This document shows, piece after piece, positions 16,494-24,340 of a stretch of DNA of 26,355 nucleotides (position 1 is the stretch's first letter; the number at the start of each line of letters is the position of its first letter). The notes beneath the pieces were generated by a model. That model was not told where the DNA came from. It did not search any database and saw nothing but the letters and a program-made list of their open reading frames with translations. The position numbers and the translations under genes are program-made. This stretch comes from Gammaproteobacteria bacterium (lineage in GTDB: Bacteria; Pseudomonadota; Gammaproteobacteria; Pseudomonadales; Pseudomonadaceae): the NCBI GenBank assembly GCA_012735335.1, contig JAAYHO010000134.1, forward strand, positions 1 through 26,355. The letters are read 5' to 3'.

Positions 16494-17645
16494 TCAGAAC
16501 TGGCGGGCCAGGCGCAGCATGAGTGCCGCCAGCAACAGATAGGCCAGTGACCAACTGGCCGCCGACAGGCTCAGCAGCCACGGCTGGGCGAAGGGTGTCG
16601 GTCCACACAGGTAGCGGGTGATGCTGGCCAGCGCAATCAGCCCGGTGATGCCTGCTACCCAGGCAGTGGCAGGCGGGGTCTTGCTGGTACGCTGAAAATA
16701 CAGCCGCAGCATCACACTGGTGGACAGGGTGCCGAGTGCGCCTATGGTAATCAGGTGCAGCGCAGCCACCGGCGGTTGCGCGCTGATGAAGGCCACCCCG
16801 GTGGCCAGGCTGCCCAGCGCCAGCCAGCCATAACCAACGCCGAAGGCCAGCAGGTCCGGCCTGGCACCGCAGCGCCATAACTGCCAGCGCAGGGCGCGTA
16901 CTGCCAGTACCACCGCGGCCATCAGCAGACAGATACCCGCCGCTGGGTAGCTGTAGCGGTTGCCCGGCAGCGGCAGCAGCAGGAGGGTAATGGCCAGTCC
17001 CAGCAGAATGATCAGCGCCCCCTCCATGCGTGGCTGCAACCGCGCCCGCAGCTCTATGCCCCGTTGTTCCAGGGTAATGGCCGCCGCCGGCGCCATGACC
17101 CGCCCACCGATGAAGCTCATCAGCAACAACAGGCACAGCACCCCGGCATGCATCAGCCGGGCAGCATCCAGAGGAATGGCCGCGCCCAGGGTCGGGCGCA
17201 ACTGCCAGATCAGCAGTAGTGCCAGCCAGACCAGTGGCAGCAGGCACAGGGTCAGAATCAGTGGCGCGGTGGTGCGGTTGCGCCATTGCTTGGCTGCACT
17301 GAACCTGGGCACCACATGCCAGGCCAGCAGCAGGGCAAAGGCCACCGAGGGCAGCAGGGTAAGCCAGTGCTGGGGCAGCAGGATATGAATCAGCCGGGCG
17401 ACCAGCCACAGGGCCATCAGCGGGTAGAGTACCCGACCGGTCTGCGGCCCCAGGGTGTATCCGGCAATCAGCGCCAGGGCAAAACCGAAGATGAGTTCAA
17501 AGCCGTGGCCGCTGCCGATCAGTCCGGCAGGCCAGCCGCTGCCGGACAATACGGCCCAGATCGACAGGGGCACCGCCGCCGCTGCCAGCAGGGCAGCCAG
17601 CGGGAAGAACAGGGTAAAGGCGGGGCGTTTGACAGGCTTTTTCAT
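16494..17645 (-). CDS. nnrS: NnrS-family multi-pass membrane protein
   Basis: A 383-residue protein with about 12 hydrophobic segments. NnrS proteins are heme/copper-containing membrane proteins linked to nitric oxide stress and denitrification. Family landmarks visible are GSGHGFELIFGFALALIAGYTLG near residue 45, RLIHILLP, LHLITIGALGTLSTSVMLR and a late ITRYLCGP. No nitrite or NO reductase genes are nearby, and I found no FNR/DNR-type box (TTGAT-N4-ATCAA) in the upstream region. The start is at 17645 with a poor ribosome site. The family call is good. Confidence 0.88.
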   Translation of the reverse strand: MKKPVKRPAFTLFFPLAALLAAAAVPLSIWAVLSGSGWPAGLIGSGHGFELIFGFALALIAGYTLGPQTGRVLYPLMALWLVARLIHILLPQHWLTLLPSVAFALLLAWHVVPRFSAAKQWRNRTTAPLILTLCLLPLVWLALLLIWQLRPTLGAAIPLDAARLMHAGVLCLLLLMSFIGGRVMAPAAAITLEQRGIELRARLQPRMEGALIILLGLAITLLLLPLPGNRYSYPAAGICLLMAAVVLAVRALRWQLWRCGARPDLLAFGVGYGWLALGSLATGVAFISAQPPVAALHLITIGALGTLSTSVMLRLYFQRTSKTPPATAWVAGITGLIALASITRYLCGPTPFAQPWLLSLSAASWSLAYLLLAALMLRLARQF

Positions 17646-17735
17646 GGAACCGCTATTCCACAGGGTAAAAGCCTGATGCTAACGCAGCCGCCGGCGTCGG
17701 GCGAGGGGCGATCTGCCGCAGCGCCGGTGGCTGGA

Positions 17736-18269
17736 TCAGTTGAGGATGTTGTCCAGAATGGTGTAGACCACCCCGGTGGATACCGCAACCAGAATCAGGT
17801 CCCGTCCGGCGCTGTGCCATTCATACCCGGCATACTGCGGCAGATGGCGGGCATGGCCCGGAGGTACCCGGTGACTCCAGCCATGGGGCAGGGGCCGACC
17901 TATGACCAGATGCATATGCGGCGGCAGCACTGGGGCACGGCTCAGATGGTGGCTGTGGCGGTGCGCTTCCCGGCGCAGCTGGTCGCGGTGCGGCGGGTGG
18001 TGCCGGTGCTGCTGGTGCGGCGGCCGATGCTGTGGCTGCTGGTACTTGTGCTGTTGCTGTTGCCACAACCACTGGCTCTGCGGGGTGGCCGGGTAGCGGT
18101 GTTGCTGCTGGTAATGCCGCGGCGGTGCCCGATGATTGTGCTGGTGATGCTTGATCGCTCTGCGCTGCTCATGGGATTTGCCGGGGGCATAGGGCCCGGG
18201 CGCCGCAGAAGCGCTGGTAATGAATGCCAAGGCGGCAAACAGGCCTATGGCAAGGGGAAGTAGTTTCAT
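17736..18269 (-). CDS. His/Gln-rich secreted CigR/RcnB-like protein
   Basis: A 177-residue protein. The signal peptide MKLLPLAIGLFAALAFITSA ends near SASA-AP. Residues 30-110 are low-complexity and very rich in His, Gln, Pro and Arg (for example HHQHNHRAPPRHYQQQHRYP), a likely metal-binding stretch. After it comes a conserved domain, LPPHMHLVIGRPLPHGWSHRV and YEWHSAGRDLILVAVSTGVV, ending in YTILDNILN. The C-terminal half fits the RcnB/CigR group (nickel/cobalt homeostasis or the anti-virulence regulator CigR); the exact role is uncertain. The start at 18269 has GAGGG upstream. The 151-base gap to yebG contains several CAGGTA/AGGTAAA-like motifs but no feature I can name. Confidence 0.75.
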   Translation of the reverse strand: MKLLPLAIGLFAALAFITSASAAPGPYAPGKSHEQRRAIKHHQHNHRAPPRHYQQQHRYPATPQSQWLWQQQQHKYQQPQHRPPHQQHRHHPPHRDQLRREAHRHSHHLSRAPVLPPHMHLVIGRPLPHGWSHRVPPGHARHLPQYAGYEWHSAGRDLILVAVSTGVVYTILDNILN

Positions 18270-18420
18270 GGTGATGCCCTCGTTCTTTCCTCTTGGACTG
18301 ACTCCGTGACCTTAAATTCCCTGACCACTGTGGCGTCAGGATAGGCCAGTTGTCGGTCGAAATGAGGTTTGTAAACGCACCTTTACCTGAATTTACCTTG
18401 CCTGTACCTGGAGATGTCGG

Positions 18421-18690
18421 TTATTCGTCGCTGCCTTCGTCGGCCTCATCCAGTTCGGCCAGGGCACCGGGGTTGTTGCGGAAGGCCTTGGCAAACAGGT
18501 CCCGGTGGCGGGCCATGTAGATGCCGATTTCCTCGGACTGGTTTTCATTGAGCGAGGGAACGGCCTTGCTCAGTACTTCACTGAGGCGTTCGGCCAGCTC
18601 AAGCATCCGGTCGTGGCGGTCGGCTTCGGCTTTATCCATGAACAGGCGCTCCGGGTCTCTGGTGCTTCGGTACACTATTTCAACGGCCAT
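18421..18690 (-). CDS. yebG: YebG-family SOS-induced DNA-damage protein
   Basis: An 89-residue protein matching YebG: MAVEIVYRSTRDPE, then the conserved KAEADRHDRMLELAERLSEVL segment and an acidic tail (DEADEGSDE). In E. coli, YebG is induced by DNA damage under LexA control; its biochemical role is not settled. The start at 18690 has AGAGG seven bases upstream. A LexA box overlapping a strong -10 lies about 50 bases upstream, which supports the identity independently. It is divergent from the LysE-family gene. Confidence 0.9.
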   Translation of the reverse strand: MAVEIVYRSTRDPERLFMDKAEADRHDRMLELAERLSEVLSKAVPSLNENQSEEIGIYMARHRDLFAKAFRNNPGALAELDEADEGSDE

Positions 18691-18733
18691 CTGTTACCTC
18701 TGGCTTGCTGATCGTTGCTGGAATGTGTTGGCG

Positions 18734-18769
18734 CTGGATGATTATACAGTTATTTGCTGGCAGTGCCAG
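18734..18769 (-). promoter_or_regulatory. LexA-controlled promoter of yebG
   Basis: On the minus strand, CTGGCA (18769-18764), 17 bases, then a perfect TATAAT (18746-18741) forms a sigma70 promoter. The LexA box CTGTATAATCATCCAG (18749-18734) covers the -10; it matches the CTGT-N8-ACAG consensus except for CCAG in place of ACAG. Binding would block RNA polymerase. Transcription would start close to 18734, giving a leader of roughly 45 bases. Confidence 0.8.
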
Positions 18770-18886
18770 GTGGCCGGCACTCTGCACAAGCACATCGTCA
18801 GAAAAGACAGCAGTGGGCCACCTGGAAAGACGCTGCTTTGTTATTATCTGTCGTCCGCCGAGCGCGGTTCATTCCAGAGGGGCATC

Positions 18887-19507
18887 ATGAGTATCGAAAC
18901 CTGGTTGGCATTCTTTGTTGCATGCTGGATCATCAGCCTGACCCCGGGTGCCGGGGCGGTAGCATCCATGTCCAGTGGGCTGAACTACGGCTTTGTCCGG
19001 GGCTACTGGAATGCCCTGGGGCTGCAGCTGGCGCTGCTGATGCAGATCGCCATCGTTGCGGCCGGGGTCGGTGCGCTGGTGGCGACTTCGGCGCTGGGGT
19101 TTGCGATCATCAAGTGGTTCGGCGTCGGTTATCTGCTGTACCTGGCTTACAAACAGTGGCGGGCTCCGGTGCAGGACATGAGCTTGCAGCCTCGCCCCAT
19201 AGGCCGACCGCTGTCATTGGTATTGCGTGGCTTTGTGATCAATGCCAGCAACCCCAAGGCGATTGTCTTTATCCTCGCGGTGCTACCGCAGTTCATTGAT
19301 CTGGCGCGCCCACAGCTAGCCCAGTACGTGACCATGGCGCTGACCATGGTGGTAGTGGATCTGGTGGTGATGGCGGGATACACCGGCCTTGCTTCCCGCG
19401 CCATGCGGCTGCTGGACTCGCCTCGCCAGCAGCGCCTGGTCAATCGCAGTTTCGGGCTGATGTACGGGGTGGCGGCGGGACTGCTGGCGACGGTGCGCCG
19501 GGCGTAA
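18887..19507 (+). CDS. LysE/RhtB-family amino-acid exporter
   Basis: A 206-residue inner-membrane protein with about six helices. The N-terminal ISLTPGAGAVASMSSGLNYG is the LysE/RhtB signature (TPGP-like, here TPGAG), and GFVINASNPKAIVFILAVLPQF is the second conserved motif. It probably exports an amino acid such as homoserine, threonine or lysine; the substrate is unresolved. The frame opens much earlier, but the start at 18887 has AGAGGGG upstream and gives the typical MSIETWLAFF beginning. It is divergent from yebG and convergent with the META-domain gene. Confidence 0.9.
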   Translation: MSIETWLAFFVACWIISLTPGAGAVASMSSGLNYGFVRGYWNALGLQLALLMQIAIVAAGVGALVATSALGFAIIKWFGVGYLLYLAYKQWRAPVQDMSLQPRPIGRPLSLVLRGFVINASNPKAIVFILAVLPQFIDLARPQLAQYVTMALTMVVVDLVVMAGYTGLASRAMRLLDSPRQQRLVNRSFGLMYGVAAGLLATVRRA

Positions 19508-19533
19508 TTGCGCCCCCAGCAATGCGGAGCCTT

Positions 19534-19641
19534 GGGAACGTCTAGCCCCGGGAACGTCGAGCACCAGTTCGATGAGCGGCCTGCCCCGAAGCTCCGTGCT
19601 CCCCAATAGCCGCGCTGGACGAGCTGGTGCTCGTCCCTCCC
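19534..19641 (+). repeat. Two-hairpin dispersed repeat, copy 3, in the lysE/META convergent gap
   Basis: The core spans 19550-19641: left arm GGGAACGTCGAGCACCAG, continuing TTCGATGAGCGG with one change (C to T) relative to copy 2, and right arm GGACGAGCTGGTGCTCGTCC followed by CTCCC (to 19641). A partial duplicate of the left tip, GGGAACGTC, precedes it at 19534-19542. The interior differs from copies 1 and 2. It sits between the 3' ends of the LysE-family and META-domain genes. Confidence 0.8.
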
Positions 19642-19661
19642 TGGGGCCCTCCATACCTGTG

Positions 19662-20111
19662 TCAGGGCTGTACCGGCTCGAACACCATGACTCCCGCATC
19701 ATTGAGCATGTGCAGGCGTGAGGTCTCGGCGTCAATCCGCACCCGCAATGGCTGTTGCAGGCGGGTCTTGATCGCGGACTCGCGGGCCATCAGCTCGGGC
19801 TCGCAGGCCATCATGGTCTGTATCATGTGGCCAACCTTGAGTCGTCCGTTCTTCAGTTTGTAGTCACCGCCCATGTGGTTGCAGGCGTTGCTTACCCCCA
19901 GGCGATCGTCCTTGAAGGTCAGTTGAATCGGTGCCCGGTTGCCGTCCAGCAGGGCCTGGTCCAGATGGCCATCGGCATCGGTGGCTTCCACCAGTGCCCA
20001 GTCGTGCTGGGTCAGGTTGATCGGGGCAATACCCACCAGGGTGTTGCATCCGGTGAGCAGTGCCAGGCCCAGGGTGGCTGGCAGAAAGTGGCGTAAAAAC
20101 GTGGTGTTCAT
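19662..20111 (-). CDS. META-domain lipoprotein (HslJ-like)
   Basis: A 149-residue lipoprotein. The signal region MNTTFLRHFLPATLGLA ends in the lipobox LLTGC (Cys22). The mature part shows the META/HslJ pattern: WALVEATDADG near residue 39, LTFKDDRLGVSNACNHMGGDYKL, MACEPELMARESAI, and a C-terminal MLNDAGVMVFEPV. HslJ is a heat-shock protein linked to novobiocin resistance in E. coli; the role here is unknown. The TTG extension at 20123 is rejected because GGAG lies six bases before the ATG at 20111. Confidence 0.88.
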   Translation of the reverse strand: MNTTFLRHFLPATLGLALLTGCNTLVGIAPINLTQHDWALVEATDADGHLDQALLDGNRAPIQLTFKDDRLGVSNACNHMGGDYKLKNGRLKVGHMIQTMMACEPELMARESAIKTRLQQPLRVRIDAETSRLHMLNDAGVMVFEPVQP

Positions 20112-20170
20112 GGATATCTCCAACTGTCGACGCGCCTATGCTGCACCAGTCCGCGCCTGCGGTCGAGTAC

Positions 20171-21298
20171 TCAGGCACCGCCTGGCTGCCCATGCCAGGG
20201 CGCCTGGTTGGCCGACGAGCGTTCCTGCGGCACTCCGGCTACCTGTACTTCCGGCAGATTGCCGCCGATGAACTCCAGTTTGCGGATCGGGAAGGCCAGC
20301 TTCACCTCCAGATCCCGTAAGGCCTGCAGCAGTTGCAGGTTGATCTCCTGCTGGATATCCATGTACTTGTTGTAGTCCGAACTCTGCACTATGTGCACCA
20401 CCTCGAAGGTCAACTGGCTCTCGTTGAAGGCAAAGAAGTGCGCCCGGTCGAAGTTGGTATCGGCCATGCCCCTGATGATGCGCGCCACCTCGGCACTGAC
20501 CTGGCGCACTCTGTCCACCGGGGTGTTGGGGCTGATGCCGAAGGTGAAGACGATGCGCCGGGTGTTCATGCGCTTGTAGTTGTGCACTGTCTGCGCCAGC
20601 AGCTCGGCGTTGGCGATGACGATCTGCTCGCCGCTCAGGGCGCGGATGCGGGTGGTCTTCAGGCCGATATGTTCGATGCTGCCGGCCACGTCGCCAAACA
20701 CCACGAAGTCGCCGATCTCGAAGGGCTTGTCGATACCGATGGACATGGAGGCGAACATGTCGCTGAGCAGGGTCTGCACCGCCAGGGCGATGGCGATACC
20801 ACCGACCCCCAGGCTGGCGATCATGGCGGTGATGTCCACCCCCAGATTGGCCAGGATCGACAGCAGCATCACGGTCCAGATCACCAGTCGCACCATGATG
20901 CCGATCAGGGTGGTGGTGACCGGGTTGCGGGTTTTGCCATCGCGGTTCAGGGTGGTGGTCCACAGTTGTACCGCATGATCGGCCCACAGCGCGATCTGGA
21001 AGGCCAGGGCGATGAACCAGCCGTGGGACAGGGCCTCTTCCCAGCGCGGTGACAGTTCAACGCTCTTCAGACCGATCATCAGCGCAAAGGCCAGCAACAG
21101 CAGCCGACTGGTCTTGAGCAGCATGGCCGAGCCGAAATAAAACACACGGGAATGGGATTTTTCGTTACGCTGCATCAACTGCCGACTGACCACGCGCAGG
21201 GCCACGGTCAACAGCAGATAGGTGCCAAGAGTGACCACCAGCAGAATGCCCAGTTGTATCCAGAGCGCGCGGTCAGTGAACAGATCCCAGTACGGCAT
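20171..21298 (-). CDS. MscS-family mechanosensitive channel
   Basis: A 375-residue inner-membrane channel that relieves hypo-osmotic pressure. Four to five hydrophobic segments precede the pore helix ASLGVGGIAIALAVQTLLSD near residue 170, followed by the beta domain (FEIGDFVVFGDVAGSIEHIG) with the GLKTTRIRALSGEQIVIAN motif. The C-terminal half (SPNTPVDRVRQVSAEVARII) is the cytoplasmic vestibule. The start at 21298 has GGAGG six bases upstream. The Pro/Gln-rich tail has no known role. Confidence 0.93.
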   Translation of the reverse strand: MPYWDLFTDRALWIQLGILLVVTLGTYLLLTVALRVVSRQLMQRNEKSHSRVFYFGSAMLLKTSRLLLLAFALMIGLKSVELSPRWEEALSHGWFIALAFQIALWADHAVQLWTTTLNRDGKTRNPVTTTLIGIMVRLVIWTVMLLSILANLGVDITAMIASLGVGGIAIALAVQTLLSDMFASMSIGIDKPFEIGDFVVFGDVAGSIEHIGLKTTRIRALSGEQIVIANAELLAQTVHNYKRMNTRRIVFTFGISPNTPVDRVRQVSAEVARIIRGMADTNFDRAHFFAFNESQLTFEVVHIVQSSDYNKYMDIQQEINLQLLQALRDLEVKLAFPIRKLEFIGGNLPEVQVAGVPQERSSANQAPWHGQPGGA

Positions 21299-21428
21299 GA
21301 TGGCCTCCAGTCAGATGAGCGACAGCCTCTCCCTGGCGGGGGTATCCCTATTTGTGTCGCTGCCCGGCGGGATTAGTTCCGGCAGATTTGCCATTTCCTG
21401 CCCATCTCCACCACGTCTGAGGCGCTGA

Positions 21429-22331
21429 ATGAATGCATTGTTGTATGCCGCTACGGTTCTGATCTGGGGTACCACCTGGATTGCCATCAGTATGCAGACC
21501 GGTGAGGTGCCGGTGCTGGTGTCGGTGTTCTACCGTTTCGCCATCGCCGCCGGGCTGATGCTGCTGGTGCTCCGGCTGAGCAGTCGTCTGCAGCGGCTGG
21601 ACCGCACTACCCATGGTTTCTGTGTGCTGCAGGGGGCCTGCGTGTTCGGCTTCAACTTCGCCTGCTTCTACACCGCCAATGCCTATATCAACAGCGGGCT
21701 GGAGTCGGTGCTGTTCTCGCTGGCTATCGTGTTCAATGCCATCAACGGGGTGATCTTCTTCGGCCAGCGCATCACCCGGCGGCTGCTGCTGGCCAATCTG
21801 CTGGGGCTGGCGGGGATCGTCAGCCTGTTCTGGCATGACCTGACCGATGAACAGGTATCCACCGGCGCGCTGATCGGTATCGGCCTGGGGCTGCTGGGGA
21901 CCTACGGGTTCTCGCTGGGCAACATGATCAGTGTGCGCTTCCAGCAGCAGCGTCAGGATCTGCTGACCACCAACGCCTGGGCCATGGGCTATGGCGCGCT
22001 GATCATGCTGGTGCTGGCACTGCTGACCGGGGCTGACTTTGCCATCGAGCAGACCCCGGCCTATATCGGCTCGCTGCTGTATCTGGCGGTGATCGGCTCG
22101 ATTGTCGGCTTTGCCACCTACTTCTCGCTGGTCGGGCGCATCGGCGCCGGCCCGGCCGCCTACACCACGGTGATGTTCCCGCTGATCGCGCTGGGCATGT
22201 CGACCCTGTTCGAGGGCTATCAATGGTCAGGGGCCGCGGTGTTCGGGCTGGGGCTGATTCTGTTGGGCAATATGGTCATGTTCTACCGGCCCCGTGCCCA
22301 ACGGCATGCGCCGGGTGAGCGCAGCGCCTGA
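21429..22331 (+). CDS. EamA/DMT-superfamily transporter
   Basis: A 300-residue membrane protein with ten hydrophobic segments arranged as two EamA repeats. The first has LIWGTTWIAI near residue 11 and the second runs from about 145, including the late AAYTTVMFPLIALGMSTLFEGYQW motif. It is probably a metabolite or amino-acid exporter; the substrate is unknown. The start at 21429 is supported by GAGG six bases upstream. It is convergent with the flavocytochrome gene, with a 6-base gap between the stops. Confidence 0.92.
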   Translation: MNALLYAATVLIWGTTWIAISMQTGEVPVLVSVFYRFAIAAGLMLLVLRLSSRLQRLDRTTHGFCVLQGACVFGFNFACFYTANAYINSGLESVLFSLAIVFNAINGVIFFGQRITRRLLLANLLGLAGIVSLFWHDLTDEQVSTGALIGIGLGLLGTYGFSLGNMISVRFQQQRQDLLTTNAWAMGYGALIMLVLALLTGADFAIEQTPAYIGSLLYLAVIGSIVGFATYFSLVGRIGAGPAAYTTVMFPLIALGMSTLFEGYQWSGAAVFGLGLILLGNMVMFYRPRAQRHAPGERSA

Positions 22332-22337
22332 TAACGC

Positions 22338-23669
22338 TCAGCGCATATCAAACAGCTCCTGGTGGAAGTGTCTGTGGACCGGGAAGCCGAGGGCTTCGAA
22401 GTCCTGGCGCAGTGCTTTGGCAAAGCCGGACGGGCCGCAGAACCAGATACTTGCCTCACGCCACTCCGGTACCGCCGCGCGAATACGTTCAGCGCTGAGG
22501 TAGCCGTCCCGGGCGTCAATCAGCAGGTGCAGGCGCACCTGGGTGTTATCCACATCCTCGGCCAGTCTGGCCAGCGCCTGCTCATCGACCTCTGCGGTGG
22601 TATGGAAGAAGTCGATGGATTGCGGGCTGTCCGGCTGGCTGGCCAATTGTTTGAGACGGGCCAGAAAAGGGGTGATGCCAATCCCGCCGCCGATCCAGAT
22701 CTGTCGCGGACGGGTGTCGTCAAAGGTAAAGCGGCCGTAGGGGCCTTCCAGCGTCAGCGGTTGGTCCACTCTCAGCTTGTCCCGTAGCTCAGCGGTATGG
22801 TCACCCAGCTCCTTCACCACGAAGGTGATCAGTGGGTCCTCCGGCTGCCAGGCCGAGGCAATGGTGTAGGGGTGGGCGCCTTCCCTGGCGCTGGAGGTGG
22901 CAAAGGCGAACTGGCCGGGCTGATGCCCGGGCCAGTCCGGTACCCTGGCCTGCACCTCCAGTGATTTGACGTCGGTAAAGTAATGCAGCCCGGTGATGCT
23001 GCCAACCACCTTGCGCTGCCGGCCGATCCCGCCCAGCAGCGAAGCCACTGCCGCCCAGCAGCCGACGATCAGCAACAGGGCGGTCAGTCCGCCGAGCGCT
23101 GAAGACCAGTAGCTGAACTTGAACAGCACCACACTGTGCACGGCCAGCACCAGGTAGGTGATGGCCAGCAGCCGGTGGGTCTGGTGGAACAGGCGGTAGG
23201 GAATGCGCTTGATCAGTGCCAGCACAATCAGGATGGCGGCCGCATAGAATGCCCATTCACCGAGGCTTTCAGCGGTACCACGCTGGCTGTGAAAGAACGC
23301 CTCCAGCGGTTGCTGCAGGGCGGCTGCTCCTTTCTCCGGGGGCGTCAGCCAGCCCCAGCCAACCGCCCATTTGGGCCCCTTGGCGGCCAGCCAGTGCACT
23401 ATTCCGGTGACCAGTGCGGCCACTCCGAGCCATTTGTGCAGTCGGTACATCTTGTCCAGGCCGTCCAGCCAGCTTTCCAGCCACTGGGGGCGCAGCGCCA
23501 GCAGCATTGCCAGGCTCATGCAGCCCATGGCCAGGATGCCGCTCAGTTGCACCAGCAGGTTGCGCCAGCCAAAGAAACTCTGGGTCTCGCGCAGTCCGGG
23601 CTCGGTGAGCAGCCAGAGCAGTGCAAGCAACAGCAGACTTGACCAGAGAACCCACTTCAAACGACGCAT
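22338..23669 (-). CDS. Ferric-reductase-like transmembrane flavocytochrome
   Basis: A 443-residue protein. The N-terminal half has about six helices with paired histidines in LHKWLGVAALVTGIVHWL and FHQTHRLLAITYLVLAVHS, the usual heme-binding arrangement. The C-terminal half is a ferredoxin-NADP reductase domain: HPYTIASAW (FAD), LEGPYGRFTF, IGGGIGITPFLARL (NAD(P) pocket) and WFCGPSGFAKALRQDF. It likely moves electrons from NAD(P)H across the inner membrane to ferric iron or another acceptor. The frame opens at 23756, but the start at 23669 has GGAGGG seven to eight bases upstream and gives MRRLKWVLWSSL. It follows the b562-like gene on the same strand. Confidence 0.92.
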   Translation of the reverse strand: MRRLKWVLWSSLLLLALLWLLTEPGLRETQSFFGWRNLLVQLSGILAMGCMSLAMLLALRPQWLESWLDGLDKMYRLHKWLGVAALVTGIVHWLAAKGPKWAVGWGWLTPPEKGAAALQQPLEAFFHSQRGTAESLGEWAFYAAAILIVLALIKRIPYRLFHQTHRLLAITYLVLAVHSVVLFKFSYWSSALGGLTALLLIVGCWAAVASLLGGIGRQRKVVGSITGLHYFTDVKSLEVQARVPDWPGHQPGQFAFATSSAREGAHPYTIASAWQPEDPLITFVVKELGDHTAELRDKLRVDQPLTLEGPYGRFTFDDTRPRQIWIGGGIGITPFLARLKQLASQPDSPQSIDFFHTTAEVDEQALARLAEDVDNTQVRLHLLIDARDGYLSAERIRAAVPEWREASIWFCGPSGFAKALRQDFEALGFPVHRHFHQELFDMR

Positions 23670-23728
23670 GACATAGCCCTCCCGGGACACACGGGTGACG
23701 ATATGGTGATGAGTATCACAACACCTGT

Positions 23729-23751
23729 GCCGGTCATCCGCGATGACCGGC
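23729..23751. other. Perfect 10-bp stem-loop between the b562-like gene and the flavocytochrome gene
   Basis: GCCGGTCATC (23729-23738) and GATGACCGGC (23742-23751) pair perfectly around the 3-base loop CGC, 29 bases beyond the b562-like stop. No U-tract follows on the minus strand, so it may be an RNA-stabilising or attenuating hairpin, or a palindromic protein site, and not a standard terminator. Confidence 0.55.
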
Positions 23752-23779
23752 GTCAAGTAAGTGGTGGTTTGCTGAGTAA

Positions 23780-24265
23780 TCAGTGGGCGAGCGGCTCGAA
23801 AGCCGCATCGTCAAAGTAGTGCTGATAGGCGTCCAGCGCCTGAATGACCTGGATGGCGCCCGCGCGTGGCGTCTCGGCGCTGTCGCCGGCCATCTTTTCT
23901 GCGCCGAGCATCAGCTGCGCAATGACCATGTGCAGCTGGGCGTCGGCATCGGCGGGCAGGTTACAGTTGGCGACCATATAGGCCACGCTGTCGTTCACCT
24001 GTCTGGCGAGCGGGGCATAATCAGGCGCGGCCAACTGGTCTGCATGGATCGCTTCCAGCGACTGGCGCATGCTGGCGCTGATGTCACCCATGGCCTTGCT
24101 CAGGGGCGCGTCGATGGCCCACTTCTGGCCATTGTCGAGTTGCAGTTCGAAGGGAACAGCGCCGTGATCATGAACCTCGGGGTTATCGACAGCCTGGGCT
24201 GTACCAGCGAACATCAGGCTGGCCAGGAGCAGGGGGGCAAGTGCAAGAGGCAGTTTGTTCAACAT
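23780..24265 (-). CDS. Secreted helical protein resembling cytochrome b562
   Basis: A 161-residue protein with a signal peptide (residues 1-25, ending TAQA-VD). After an HDHG segment come four predicted amphipathic helices. SKAMGDISASMRQSLEAI (57-73) and QALDAYQHYF (142-151) resemble the first and last helices of cytochrome b562, whose heme ligands are Met and His at those ends; Met59 or Met66 and His149 could play that part. His112 lies in DAQLHMVIAQL and a single Cys is at 101. There is no CxxCH. This comparison is from memory and the heme idea is inference. The start at 24265 has GGAG eight bases upstream. Its own ECF-type promoter lies at 24301-24326. Confidence 0.7.
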   Translation of the reverse strand: MLNKLPLALAPLLLASLMFAGTAQAVDNPEVHDHGAVPFELQLDNGQKWAIDAPLSKAMGDISASMRQSLEAIHADQLAAPDYAPLARQVNDSVAYMVANCNLPADADAQLHMVIAQLMLGAEKMAGDSAETPRAGAIQVIQALDAYQHYFDDAAFEPLAH

Positions 24266-24300
24266 ATGAGAATCTCCAGGAATCGGGTTTCATCTGTACT

Positions 24301-24326
24301 AACGCAACTGCCTGCGGTTTTGTTCC
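24301..24326 (-). promoter_or_regulatory. Predicted ECF-sigma promoter of the b562-like gene
   Basis: On the minus strand, GGAAC (24326-24322), 17 bases, then CGTT (24304-24301), preceded by GAT. This is the same pattern and spacing as upstream of the ECF sigma gene. It lies directly between the sensor stop (24341) and the b562-like start (24265), giving a leader of about 30 bases with a GGAG ribosome site. It would make this gene a direct target of the neighbouring sigma factor. Confidence 0.6.
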
Positions 24327-24340
24327 ATCACTTGCCGGAT

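Noticed and set aside
17646..17735. FNR/DNR-type box upstream of nnrS
   Set aside because: I looked for TTGAT-N4-ATCAA because NnrS genes are often NO- or oxygen-regulated, but saw none.
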